Shown: one piece after another, positions 7,993 to 14,641 of the stretch
Layout of the letters: each line of letters starts with the position of its first letter
How positions within the stretch are numbered: position 1 is the first letter of the stretch
Origin: Paracoccaceae bacterium
GTDB lineage: Bacteria > Pseudomonadota > Alphaproteobacteria > Rhodobacterales > Rhodobacteraceae
Assembly: GCA_016937725.1 (NCBI GenBank)
Contig: JAFGVZ010000025.1
Location: forward strand, 1-20,188
Direction of reading: 5' to 3'
DNA: 20,188 nt
Made by a program: the position numbers and the translations under genes
The notes under the pieces: model-generated
Database searches by the model: none
The model's input: the letters and a program-made list of their open reading frames with translations, nothing else
Told to the model about the DNA's origin: nothing

Positions 7993-8802
7993 CTAATGCG
8001 CGGGCACCGAGACCGGGTCCAAAAGCGTGCGCCCGCCATCGATGGTCACGATCTGGCCCGTCATGAAAGCCGCCGCGTCGGAGGACAGGAATTGCACGGC
8101 CTCGGCGGCTTCGGACGCCGCGCCGATACGCCCCATGGGCGTCTGGCGCAATATGCGCTCGCGGTAATCGTCATTGGCCTGCATCTGCTCTTTCAGATTG
8201 GCGCTCATGACCGACCCAAGCGCCACACCATTCACCCGAATGCGCGCACTTGCCAAAGCGACAGCCAGTGAGCGTGTCATCTGGTCCAGCGCGGCAGACG
8301 CAATGGAATAGGCCATCAATTCCGGCTGCGTGCGCCGCGCCGCGATAGACGACAGGTTCACGATGGACCCGGACATACGCGTCTTATCCTCAACCCCTTC
8401 CGCTTGCGCGATCATGCGCTTGGCAACAAGCTGGCTTAACTTCAGGCTGGCCAGCAGGTTTTGCTGAAGCGCTTCTTCGACCGTGTCGCTTTGGTCATCG
8501 AGCGGATCGCAGGACAAGCATTGGCGCGTGGCATTGACCAGAATATCCACCCGGTCGAACGCATCGACGGTCGCTGACAGCAAATTGGCAATTGTCAGCC
8601 GTTCACGCAAATCGCCCGCGAAGAAAATCGCCTGCTCGTCCGAACTGGAAATCTTGGCGACTTCGGATTTCAGCTTCGCCTCGTCACGGTCGGCCATAAT
8701 GACATTGGCACCTTGGTCAATGAAATGGCGCGCAATTGCCAGCCCGACCCCATTGGCAGACCCGGTGATGATCGCGGTCTTGCCGGCAATCGAAAAGCTC
8801 AT
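7993..8802 (-). CDS. SDR-family oxidoreductase-like protein lacking the catalytic lysine
   Basis: A 269-residue classical short-chain dehydrogenase fold: cofactor motif TGSANGVG at 13-20, Asp38 after strand two (MADRD), which suggests NAD(H), Asn90 in VDILVNATR (usual NNAG altered), Asn115, Ser152 in IVNLSSIA, Tyr165, and the C-terminal GQIVTIDGG block. The usual YxxxK reads Y-S-I-A-S, so position 169 is Ser instead of the catalytic Lys. The reading frame is otherwise intact. The protein may bind a nucleotide without turnover, or act in a non-redox role; substrate unknown. The start ATG at 8802 overlaps the TGA of the rsmC-like gene as ATGA, which rules out the much longer frame from 9123 and indicates translational coupling. 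Confidence 0.85.
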   Translation of the reverse strand: MSFSIAGKTAIITGSANGVGLAIARHFIDQGANVIMADRDEAKLKSEVAKISSSDEQAIFFAGDLRERLTIANLLSATVDAFDRVDILVNATRQCLSCDPLDDQSDTVEEALQQNLLASLKLSQLVAKRMIAQAEGVEDKTRMSGSIVNLSSIAARRTQPELMAYSIASAALDQMTRSLAVALASARIRVNGVALGSVMSANLKEQMQANDDYRERILRQTPMGRIGAASEAAEAVQFLSSDAAAFMTGQIVTIDGGRTLLDPVSVPAH

Positions 8803-9821
8803 CGTTTTCCCCTGCGCGGTTGCTTGGCATGCCAGACGCGAAAGCGCGTGTCCTCGGCCAGAACAGACAGATGCACGAACCGGTCTTCCAGCACTTTTGC
8901 ATAGGGCAAATGGCGGTTGGCGACCAGCCATAACTGCCCGCGCGTGCCAAGGGCTTGCGCCGCCGCTGAAATAAACGCCAGCCCCAATTCTGGCCGCGCG
9001 TCGCGCCCGACATGGAAAGGCGGGTTCATCACAATGCCGCCAAGAGAATCCGGCAGCATGAACCCGGTGGTATCGGCCCAGTGAAATTGCGCCCGCGGGT
9101 CGGTGATGTTGCGGCGCGCGCAAGCCAGCGCGTCATGTTCGGCCTCGACCAGATGCAGCACCTCTGGCCCGCTGCGCGACAGGATCGCGGCAGAGAGATA
9201 TCCCCAACCCGCCCCAAAATCGGCCATGCGTGCAGGCAGTTCAGGCGGCAGCACCTCGGCCAGCATCTTGGATGCCGGGTCTACCTCATCGGCCGAAAAC
9301 AGGCCCGGCGCGGTTGCCATGGGGCCGAATTCGGTCTGCACGTCCTGTGCGCCCGTAGCCCAATCCGAAAAGTCCACGCCGCGCGGATCGAACCACACAA
9401 GTTTACCGTGCGATTTCGACAAGCTTTCGACCGGCGCGCGCGCGCGCAGGGCTTTCCAGATCGAGTCTATCCCGTCGGTTTTCTGCCCATCGACCAGCAC
9501 CATCTGGCCTGCAAGGCTGGCTGCCTGCGCGATCAGCCTATGGGCGTGGTCTTTGGCCCGCGGTAGGCAGACCAGCACACTTGGCGCGGATTCTGGCGCA
9601 ACGCTGACAGAGTATCCCGCCTGCATCAGCGCATCATAGTCGGGCTTATAGCCTTGAACCATGCGCAGGCGGCTGCGCTCAATCGGGTCAAAGAGTTCAC
9701 CCGCAGCAGGGCGCAGCACGGTTACGGGACCATCGGGCAGAATAAGGCCATCTTCGACCGCGCGCACCAAGCGGTCGGCGCGCGGGGCCGGATTGGCCAG
9801 GGTCACAAGACTGTGGGGCAT
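8799..9821 (-). CDS. rsmC: Class I SAM-dependent methyltransferase, RsmC-like (16S rRNA guanine-N2)
   Basis: A 340-residue protein, nearly the length of E. coli RsmC (343), with the same two-part build: a divergent N-terminal pseudo-methyltransferase domain (about 1-160) and a C-terminal Rossmann methyltransferase domain (about 170-330). Motif I is ADFGAGWGYLS at 200-210, the SAM acidic residue follows in HLVEAEHDA, and the catalytic motif IV is NPPFH at 266-270, typical of N2-guanine enzymes. The expected reaction is methylation of G1207 of 16S rRNA in the 30S subunit. It starts 9 bases after the clpS stop and overlaps the SDR gene, so the three genes form one operon. The weak N-terminal half leaves some room for RlmG (23S rRNA) instead. 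Confidence 0.82.
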   Translation of the reverse strand: MPHSLVTLANPAPRADRLVRAVEDGLILPDGPVTVLRPAAGELFDPIERSRLRMVQGYKPDYDALMQAGYSVSVAPESAPSVLVCLPRAKDHAHRLIAQAASLAGQMVLVDGQKTDGIDSIWKALRARAPVESLSKSHGKLVWFDPRGVDFSDWATGAQDVQTEFGPMATAPGLFSADEVDPASKMLAEVLPPELPARMADFGAGWGYLSAAILSRSGPEVLHLVEAEHDALACARRNITDPRAQFHWADTTGFMLPDSLGGIVMNPPFHVGRDARPELGLAFISAAAQALGTRGQLWLVANRHLPYAKVLEDRFVHLSVLAEDTRFRVWHAKQPRRGKR

Positions 9822-9830
9822 GAAGCGGGA

Positions 9831-10166
9831 TTATTCTTTCTCAAGCGTGCATTGCAGCGGGTGCTGGTGGCGGCGCGCGAAGTCCATCACCTGCGCCACC
9901 TTGGTTTCGGCCACCTCATGCGAGAAGACGCCCACCACCGCAACACCCTTTTTATGCACGGTCAGCATGATGTCGAACGCCATGGCATGCGACATTCCGA
10001 AAAAGCGCTCCAGCACATGCACCACGAATTCCATCGGGGTGTAGTCGTCATTCAGCAACATGACCTTATACATAGGCGGGCGTTGGGTGCGGGTTTTCGT
10101 CTTGGTGACGACCGCGCCATCATTTTCCACTCCATCGCCATCTGTCATGGTCGGTGCGATATGCAT
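9831..10166 (-). CDS. clpS: ATP-dependent Clp protease adaptor ClpS
   Basis: A 111-residue N-end-rule adaptor that hands substrates with bulky N-terminal residues to ClpAP. An unstructured N-terminal tail (1-30) is followed by the conserved core: MYKVMLLNDDYTPMEFVVHVL from 32, with Asn39, Asp40 and Asp41 that bind the substrate amino group, and VHKKGVAVVGVFSHEVAETK from about 70 with His71. The start ATG at 10166 follows GGAAGAG at good spacing; a second in-frame ATG at 10148 would shorten the tail by six residues. It is the first gene of the clpS-rsmC-SDR operon and is divergent from the HAD gene. Confidence 0.95.
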   Translation of the reverse strand: MHIAPTMTDGDGVENDGAVVTKTKTRTQRPPMYKVMLLNDDYTPMEFVVHVLERFFGMSHAMAFDIMLTVHKKGVAVVGVFSHEVAETKVAQVMDFARRHQHPLQCTLEKE

Positions 10167-10195
10167 CGGGCTCTTCCGCTTGGGTTACGCAGGCT

Positions 10196-10224
10196 GATAT
10201 ACCTTTGAATATAGAACGAGTCAC
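10196..10224 (-). promoter_or_regulatory. Candidate promoter for the clpS operon
   Basis: On the minus strand GTGACT (10224-10219, 4 of 6 to the -35 consensus), a 17-base spacer, then TATATC (10201-10196, 4 of 6 to -10). The predicted start near 10189 leaves a leader of about 23 bases containing the GGAAGAG ribosome site of clpS. It lies in the 92-base gap shared with the divergent HAD gene, for which no good promoter was recognised. Confidence 0.4.
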
Positions 10225-10258
10225 CCCTCTGAAAACCCCCGCGCGTTCAGGAACCGAC

Positions 10259-10963
10259 ATGGACAGGATCACCACGATCGGCTTCGACGCTGATGACACG
10301 CTTTGGCACAACGAGCGCTTCTTTCGCATGACGCAAGAGCATTTTGCCGGGCTGCTGGCTGACTATACAGAGCGCGAGACCCTGATGGCGCGCCTGTTAA
10401 ACGCAGAGCGCCGGAACCTTGCGCGCTACGGCTACGGCATCAAGGGTTTCATGTTATCCATGATCGAAACCGCGATTGAAGTGACCGAAGGCCGTGTGCC
10501 CGCCAGCATTATTTCCGACATCCTGAATGCGGGCCAAGAGATGCTGCGCCACCCGATCGACTTTTTGCCCCATGCAGAGGAAAGCATTCGCGCGCTGGCG
10601 CCGTCGCACCATCTGGTGCTGATTACCAAGGGCGATCTGCTGGACCAAGAACGCAAGCTGGCGCAATCGGGCTTGGGTGACCTTTTCGATGCCATAGAGA
10701 TCGTGTCAGAGAAAACGCCAGACACTTATGCCCGCATTTTCGCGCGCCATGGCGACGGGGCCGAGCGCGCCCTGATGGCGGGAAATTCCATGAAATCGGA
10801 CGTGGTCGCCCCGATCATGGCAGGCGCTTGGGGGGTGCATGTGCCCCATGGGCTGGAATGGGAAATGGAAAAAGCCGACACCCCTTTCGCGCATGACCGA
10901 TTTCGCGCGCTGCGGCATTTAGGCGAATTGCCCGATCTTGTCGGCTGGATTGACGGCTGCTGA
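10259..10963 (+). CDS. HAD-superfamily hydrolase (putative phosphatase)
   Basis: A 234-residue haloacid dehalogenase-type hydrolase with all four motifs: I, FDADDT with nucleophile Asp10 and acid/base Asp12; II, Thr123 in LVLITKGD; III, Lys152 in SEKTPDTY; IV, MAGNSMKSDVVAP with Asp181. A helical cap lies between motifs I and II (about 20-105), so it is a subfamily I, C1-cap enzyme. It probably dephosphorylates a small metabolite in the cytoplasm; the substrate cannot be read from the sequence. The ATG at 10259 follows AGGA with usual spacing; an in-frame ATG at 10154 would start inside the promoter region of clpS and is not preferred. Confidence 0.88.
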   Translation: MDRITTIGFDADDTLWHNERFFRMTQEHFAGLLADYTERETLMARLLNAERRNLARYGYGIKGFMLSMIETAIEVTEGRVPASIISDILNAGQEMLRHPIDFLPHAEESIRALAPSHHLVLITKGDLLDQERKLAQSGLGDLFDAIEIVSEKTPDTYARIFARHGDGAERALMAGNSMKSDVVAPIMAGAWGVHVPHGLEWEMEKADTPFAHDRFRALRHLGELPDLVGWIDGC

Positions 10964-10973
10964 CGCGAAATAT

Positions 10974-11008
10974 AGCGGGTTGGGTTAGCGCGCAGCCCAA
11001 GACCTGCT
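10974..11008 (+). terminator. Hairpin downstream of the HAD gene, possible terminator
   Basis: AGCGGGT (10974-10980) pairs with ACCTGCT (11002-11008), with one G-T pair, and inside it TGGG (10981-10984) pairs with CCCA (10996-10999), giving a two-part stem starting 11 bases after the HAD stop codon. No T-run follows, so it would be an incomplete intrinsic terminator or an mRNA 3'-end stabiliser. Confidence 0.4.
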
Positions 11009-11145
11009 ATTGCCTTGCATTAAGAACACAGCGAAAGGTATTGAATAAACGACCTTTTCCCCTGAACGTGTTCATGATAGTCTGACTTTGAGCAGTGAAA
11101 CCCGCAGCAAAAACCAGCGGGACAAAAAACGGCAGAGGCAACGTG

Positions 11146-13065
11146 ATGCAGGCGCAGATTATGCGACGTATCGGGCTTGGCATATTGGTGCTGGGATGGG
11201 TGATGTGGGTGTCCCTCGCACCCCTTCATGCGGCGCCCTATGCGGCCATGGTCATGGATGCCCGCAATGGCGAAGTGATCCACGCCCGCAACCATGACAC
11301 CAAACTACACCCGGCCTCTCTGACCAAGATGATGACACTCTATGTCGCCTTCGAGGCCGTGAAACATGGCGAGGTCGGTCTAGACACGAAATTTCGCGTC
11401 AGCCGTCGCGCGACCAAGACCGAATGCGTTTGCCTTGGGCTGCGCGAAGGGCAGACGATTTCACTGCGCTACCTGATCCGCGCCGCTGCCCTGCGCTCGG
11501 CCAATGACGCCGCCGTGGTGATTGCCGAGGGCATTTCCGGCAGCGTCGAAGCCTTTGCCGAGCGCATGACCCGCACCGCCCGCGCGATGGGTATGAGCAA
11601 CAGCACCTTTAAGAACCCGCATGGCCTGACCCAGGCGGGCCATGTCTCGACCGCGCGCGACATGACCATTCTAGGCCGACAACTGTTTTTCGATTATCCG
11701 CAATATTTCAACATCTTCTCGCGCCGGTCCGATTTCGCGGGCGTGGCCAATGTGCCCAACACCAACCGCCGTTTTCTGGACGCTTATCAGGGCGCGAATG
11801 GAATCAAGACGGGCTATACCCGCGCGGCGGGCTTTAACCTGACAGCCTCGGCGCAGCGCGGGTCCAAGCACATCATTACCACCATGTTCGGTGGCAGTTC
11901 GACCGCTGCGCGCAATGCGAAAGTGGCAGAATTGATGGATATGGGCTTCAGCCGCGCCAAATCTCGCGTGGCCGTGCGCCCGCCTGCAACCCCGGCCTAT
12001 CAAGGACGCGGGGCCTTGGTTGCCGCCAAGCCCCAGAATGGCGATGACGACCCCAATGCCGGGGCCAAGACGATCCGTCTTGTAACCGCCGTGCGCACCA
12101 GCCCGCGCCCGCTGGCGCGCCCCGTGCCGCCGGTGCCCGATGATGTGCTGGTGGCCGTGGTAGAAGGCGTGGACCTGTCGGTGTCGCAAACCGTAGAGGA
12201 ACTGAGCCTGACAGCGCTTGCCCCGGCAGAATTGGATGTCAGCCCGCCCCCCCGGCCAGAGGCCGTAGCCGAAACGGTGGATCTGAGCATAGCGGAAGCC
12301 GCCGGGTTTGGCTTGGTTGACCCCGCCGATCTGGATGCGCTGGAAGAAGCCGATGCCGCAGCGCTTGATTTGGCCGAAGCGCAGGGCAGTTTGGCCGTGC
12401 CTATGGACATAACAAGCCTTGACGACCCGTCCGAAGACATGGCCGCAGCCGCCCCAGAAACGGTTGAACCGGCACCCTTGGCCGAAACATCGGAACCCGT
12501 CAGCACTGAAATCGCGTCCGTGGTGGCAGAGGCCGCGGCACTTGGACAAGACATTCCGCAAGAACCGATGGAATTGGCCCAAAACGAAGGCCCACCCGCG
12601 GAAATTCTGTGGACGGGCGCGCCCGAATCATTCTTGCCCAGCGCAGCGCCCAGCACCTTCGAGGCAAATGTCGATCTGGATGTAACGGTTGCGCCCCCCA
12701 TCATCGAAGATTCGGGGATTATCCTGACCCGCTCTGATGCCACCGACGAAGAGGTCCACACCGCTATCGTTGCCGAAACCTTTCATGCAGAGACGCCGCA
12801 AATCATCAGCCGGGTATCAACCTCGGATGATGCGCGGCTATGGGGTATTTCGCTGGGGGCATTCAACAGCCGTCACGATGCGGAGCGCAGTCTGATTACC
12901 GTCAAGATGGCCGAAGCGCAGGCACTTTCCAGCGGGATCAGCCGCATTCGCCAGACAAGTGGCCGGTTCGAAGCCAGCTTTGCCGGTCTGACCGAAGGCG
13001 AGGCCGATCGCGCCTGCGCACGCCTGTCCGCGCGCGGGATGGATTGTTCGGTTGCGCGGCCCTAG
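11146..13065 (+). CDS. D-alanyl-D-alanine carboxypeptidase (PBP5/6 type) with C-terminal SPOR domain
   Basis: A 639-residue periplasmic protein. A signal peptide or anchor (about 6-30, ending LHAA) is followed by an S11 peptidase domain (31-275) with SLTK at 58-61, SAN at 118-120 and KTG at 221-223, the three active-site motifs of penicillin-binding carboxypeptidases that trim the terminal D-Ala of peptidoglycan stem peptides. Residues 280-560 are a low-complexity Pro/Ala and Asp/Glu-rich linker. A SPOR domain (about 562-639, RLWGISLGAFNSRHDAE onward) should bind denuded glycan at the septum and target the enzyme to division sites. The ATG at 11146 is preferred (GAGG 8 bases upstream); an in-frame GTG at 11095 would add 17 residues before the signal peptide. 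Its stop overlaps that of the convergent EamA gene. Confidence 0.88.
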   Translation: MQAQIMRRIGLGILVLGWVMWVSLAPLHAAPYAAMVMDARNGEVIHARNHDTKLHPASLTKMMTLYVAFEAVKHGEVGLDTKFRVSRRATKTECVCLGLREGQTISLRYLIRAAALRSANDAAVVIAEGISGSVEAFAERMTRTARAMGMSNSTFKNPHGLTQAGHVSTARDMTILGRQLFFDYPQYFNIFSRRSDFAGVANVPNTNRRFLDAYQGANGIKTGYTRAAGFNLTASAQRGSKHIITTMFGGSSTAARNAKVAELMDMGFSRAKSRVAVRPPATPAYQGRGALVAAKPQNGDDDPNAGAKTIRLVTAVRTSPRPLARPVPPVPDDVLVAVVEGVDLSVSQTVEELSLTALAPAELDVSPPPRPEAVAETVDLSIAEAAGFGLVDPADLDALEEADAAALDLAEAQGSLAVPMDITSLDDPSEDMAAAAPETVEPAPLAETSEPVSTEIASVVAEAAALGQDIPQEPMELAQNEGPPAEILWTGAPESFLPSAAPSTFEANVDLDVTVAPPIIEDSGIILTRSDATDEEVHTAIVAETFHAETPQIISRVSTSDDARLWGISLGAFNSRHDAERSLITVKMAEAQALSSGISRIRQTSGRFEASFAGLTEGEADRACARLSARGMDCSVARP

Positions 13066-13940
13066 CCCAGCTTTTCGGCCACGCGAGCGCGTTGAACCGC
13101 CAAGATGCCGCCCATGATGATGACAACGCCCAGCACGTCATAGACGCCAAGGCTTTCGCCAAGCAGCAGCGCCGCCACGGCAACGCCGAAAAAGGGGTTC
13201 AAGAAGTGGAAGGTCGCGGCACGCACCGCGCCGATTCGGCCGACCAGCAGGAACCAAACCCAGGTTGCGGCCAAGCCCGGTATCAGCACGGTATAGCTGA
13301 AGGCCGCGCCAAGCTGCCATGACCAAGCCACGTTGAAGCTTTCGAGGGCCAGCGCGGGGCCAGCCAGCAGCGCCGAGCCGACCAGCATTTGAAGGCCCAC
13401 GATCATCAGCAGGTTGCTGCCTCCCGCCGACGCGCCGCGCACAGAGAGCGTGGCAACCGTCAGCGCGATGGCCCCGATCACGCAGAGGGCCACGCCATAC
13501 AGGTCCACCCCGCCGCCAAGCCGCGCCCCCATGATAAGTGCCACACCGCCGAACCCAGCCGCCAGCCCTGCAATGGCCATGGGGCGCAGGCGTTCGCCTG
13601 CAAAGGCCCATCCGGCAAAGGCCACCAAAAGCGGCATGGACGATGCGATGATCGCTGCCAAAGACGCTTCGACCGTTTGCATGGCCACGAAATTCAGCCC
13701 CAGATACAGCGCATTCTGTGACAGCCCGAAAATGAAGATTGCCCGCCATTGCGCCCGCGTCAGGTGCCATGTCTGACCCAAGGCCCGCGCGATCAGGATG
13801 CCGATCAGGCCAGAGATCAGGAAGCGCAGCGAGAGCGCCATCAATGGCGGCGCAGCCTGCACGATGATCTTGGCAGAGGCGAAGGCCGAAGACCACATGA
13901 AGGCGAAGGCCAGCCCCATCATCAGCGCGCGAATATCCAT
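13062..13940 (-). CDS. EamA/DMT-family transporter
   Basis: A 292-residue membrane protein with about ten hydrophobic helices in two EamA repeats (about 5-140 and 148-283). Each repeat ends with a family-typical Glu in its ninth-tenth helix area (FAGERLRP around 113-120; LLLGESLGVYD around 258-268), and HFLNPFFGV precedes the second. Family members export amino acids, nucleosides or other small metabolites; the substrate cannot be assigned. The ATG at 13940 has AGAAGGGG upstream, so the longer frame to 14288, which reads through the cytochrome gene start region, is rejected. Convergent with the carboxypeptidase gene: both TAG stops share the palindrome CTAG at 13062-13065. Confidence 0.87.
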   Translation of the reverse strand: MDIRALMMGLAFAFMWSSAFASAKIIVQAAPPLMALSLRFLISGLIGILIARALGQTWHLTRAQWRAIFIFGLSQNALYLGLNFVAMQTVEASLAAIIASSMPLLVAFAGWAFAGERLRPMAIAGLAAGFGGVALIMGARLGGGVDLYGVALCVIGAIALTVATLSVRGASAGGSNLLMIVGLQMLVGSALLAGPALALESFNVAWSWQLGAAFSYTVLIPGLAATWVWFLLVGRIGAVRAATFHFLNPFFGVAVAALLLGESLGVYDVLGVVIIMGGILAVQRARVAEKLG

Positions 13941-14048
13941 GCCCGGCCCCTTCTGTCGGCTTGCTGCACATGTGAACCGATACAGGCTGGCGAGCGGAGT
14001 TTCCAGCGGCGGATTTCCAACGCGCAGGCCACCGCATGAAAAAGGTAT

Positions 14049-14100
14049 ATTCAAGATTTTATATTTATTGGATTGTGAAAGCACATTTGTCGGGTATTGT
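14049..14100 (+). promoter_or_regulatory. AT-rich leader with IHF-like site and weak promoter for the cytochrome gene
   Basis: The gap 13941-14163 is much more AT-rich than the rest of the window around 14041-14090. ATTCAAGATTTTA (14049-14061) differs at one position from the IHF consensus WATCAANNNNTTR. Downstream, TTGTGA (14073-14078), a 16-base spacer and TATTGT (14095-14100) form a plausible sigma-70 promoter with 4 of 6 matches in each element, leaving a leader of about 57 bases. No FNR-type box is visible. Confidence 0.3.
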
Positions 14101-14163
14101 GGCGATGTTGTCCGGTATCCCACCGTATTCTGACGACTGTAAGCCAAGGAGGAAGAGGACCCC

Positions 14164-14589
14164 ATGAAGTTTAAAGCCGCCACCCTAGTCGCATTCTGCG
14201 CGCTGCCCCTGACCGCAAATGCCCAAGCCACTGGCGATGCCGCCGCCGGTGAGAGCAATTTCCGCCAATGCACAAGCTGCCACGGCATTGCCTCGCCCGA
14301 TGGCGAGGTGATTCACCGCGTTGCGCCCACCGGGCCAAACCTGTGGGGCGTTGCGGGGCGAGTTGCCGGGTCGTATGACGGGTATAGCCGTTACTCGTCG
14401 GCCATGCAGGCCGCTGGCGAAGCGGGAATCACCTGGACAAAAGAAAACTTCGTTGCCTATGTCGCAGACCCGACGGGTTACCTGCGCGAAGTGACAGGAG
14501 ATGCCCGTGCGCGCTCAAACATGAACCACCGTCTGCGTGGCTCTGCCGAGGATATCTACGCTTATCTGGCACAATTCGGCGCCCAGTAA
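14164..14589 (+). CDS. cycA: Periplasmic class I cytochrome c, cytochrome c2-like
   Basis: A 141-residue protein with a signal peptide (cleavage after TANA, residue 20) and one haem c motif CTSCH at 36-40 with axial His40. GDAAAGESNFRQCTSCH, TGPNLWGVAGR (56-66), and DPTGYLREVTGDARARSNM (102-120) follow the recalled pattern of Rhodobacter cytochrome c2, whose Met ligand lies in AKGKMTF; Met120 is the likely sixth ligand here. Cytochrome c2 carries electrons from the bc1 complex to oxidases or the photosynthetic reaction centre. The two residues after Met120 are Asn-His rather than Thr-Phe, so a c2 paralogue is possible. GGAGGAAGAGGACCCC precedes the ATG, a strong ribosome site. Monocistronic, closed by a strong hairpin. 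In Rhodobacter, cycA is a RegA target. Confidence 0.82.
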   Translation: MKFKAATLVAFCALPLTANAQATGDAAAGESNFRQCTSCHGIASPDGEVIHRVAPTGPNLWGVAGRVAGSYDGYSRYSSAMQAAGEAGITWTKENFVAYVADPTGYLREVTGDARARSNMNHRLRGSAEDIYAYLAQFGAQ

Positions 14590-14604
14590 GCTCAGCGTGA
14601 GTGC

Positions 14605-14631
14605 AAAAAGGGGCCTGCATGGCCCCTTTTT
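14605..14631. terminator. Bidirectional intrinsic terminator
   Basis: AAAAAGGGGCC (14605-14615), loop TGCAT, then GGCCCCTTTTT (14621-14631) form a perfect 11-bp stem with a GC core and flanking A/T runs. It lies 15 bases after the cytochrome stop and 10 bases beyond the folC stop on the other strand, so it can end both convergent transcripts. Confidence 0.93.
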
Positions 14632-14641
14632 CATGGTCGGA

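Noticed and set aside
8803..9123. In-frame upstream extension of the SDR gene
   Set aside because: It lies inside the rsmC coding region; the SDR start at 8802 has a canonical ATGA overlap and gives the normal family N-terminus.
9434..9447. GCGCGC dinucleotide run
   Set aside because: It encodes an Ala-Arg stretch in the rsmC-like gene; ordinary in GC-rich coding DNA and not a meaningful repeat.
11064..11073. GAACGTGTTC palindrome upstream of the carboxypeptidase gene, resembling a LexA box
   Set aside because: The half-site spacing is 2 bases. The Bacillus-type box needs GAAC-N4-GTTC and the alphaproteobacterial box GTTC-N7-GTTC, so neither fits.
11671..12582. Long open frame on the minus strand opposite the carboxypeptidase gene
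   Set aside because: Arg, Gly and His-rich antisense shadow of a clear coding region, with no motif or ribosome site.
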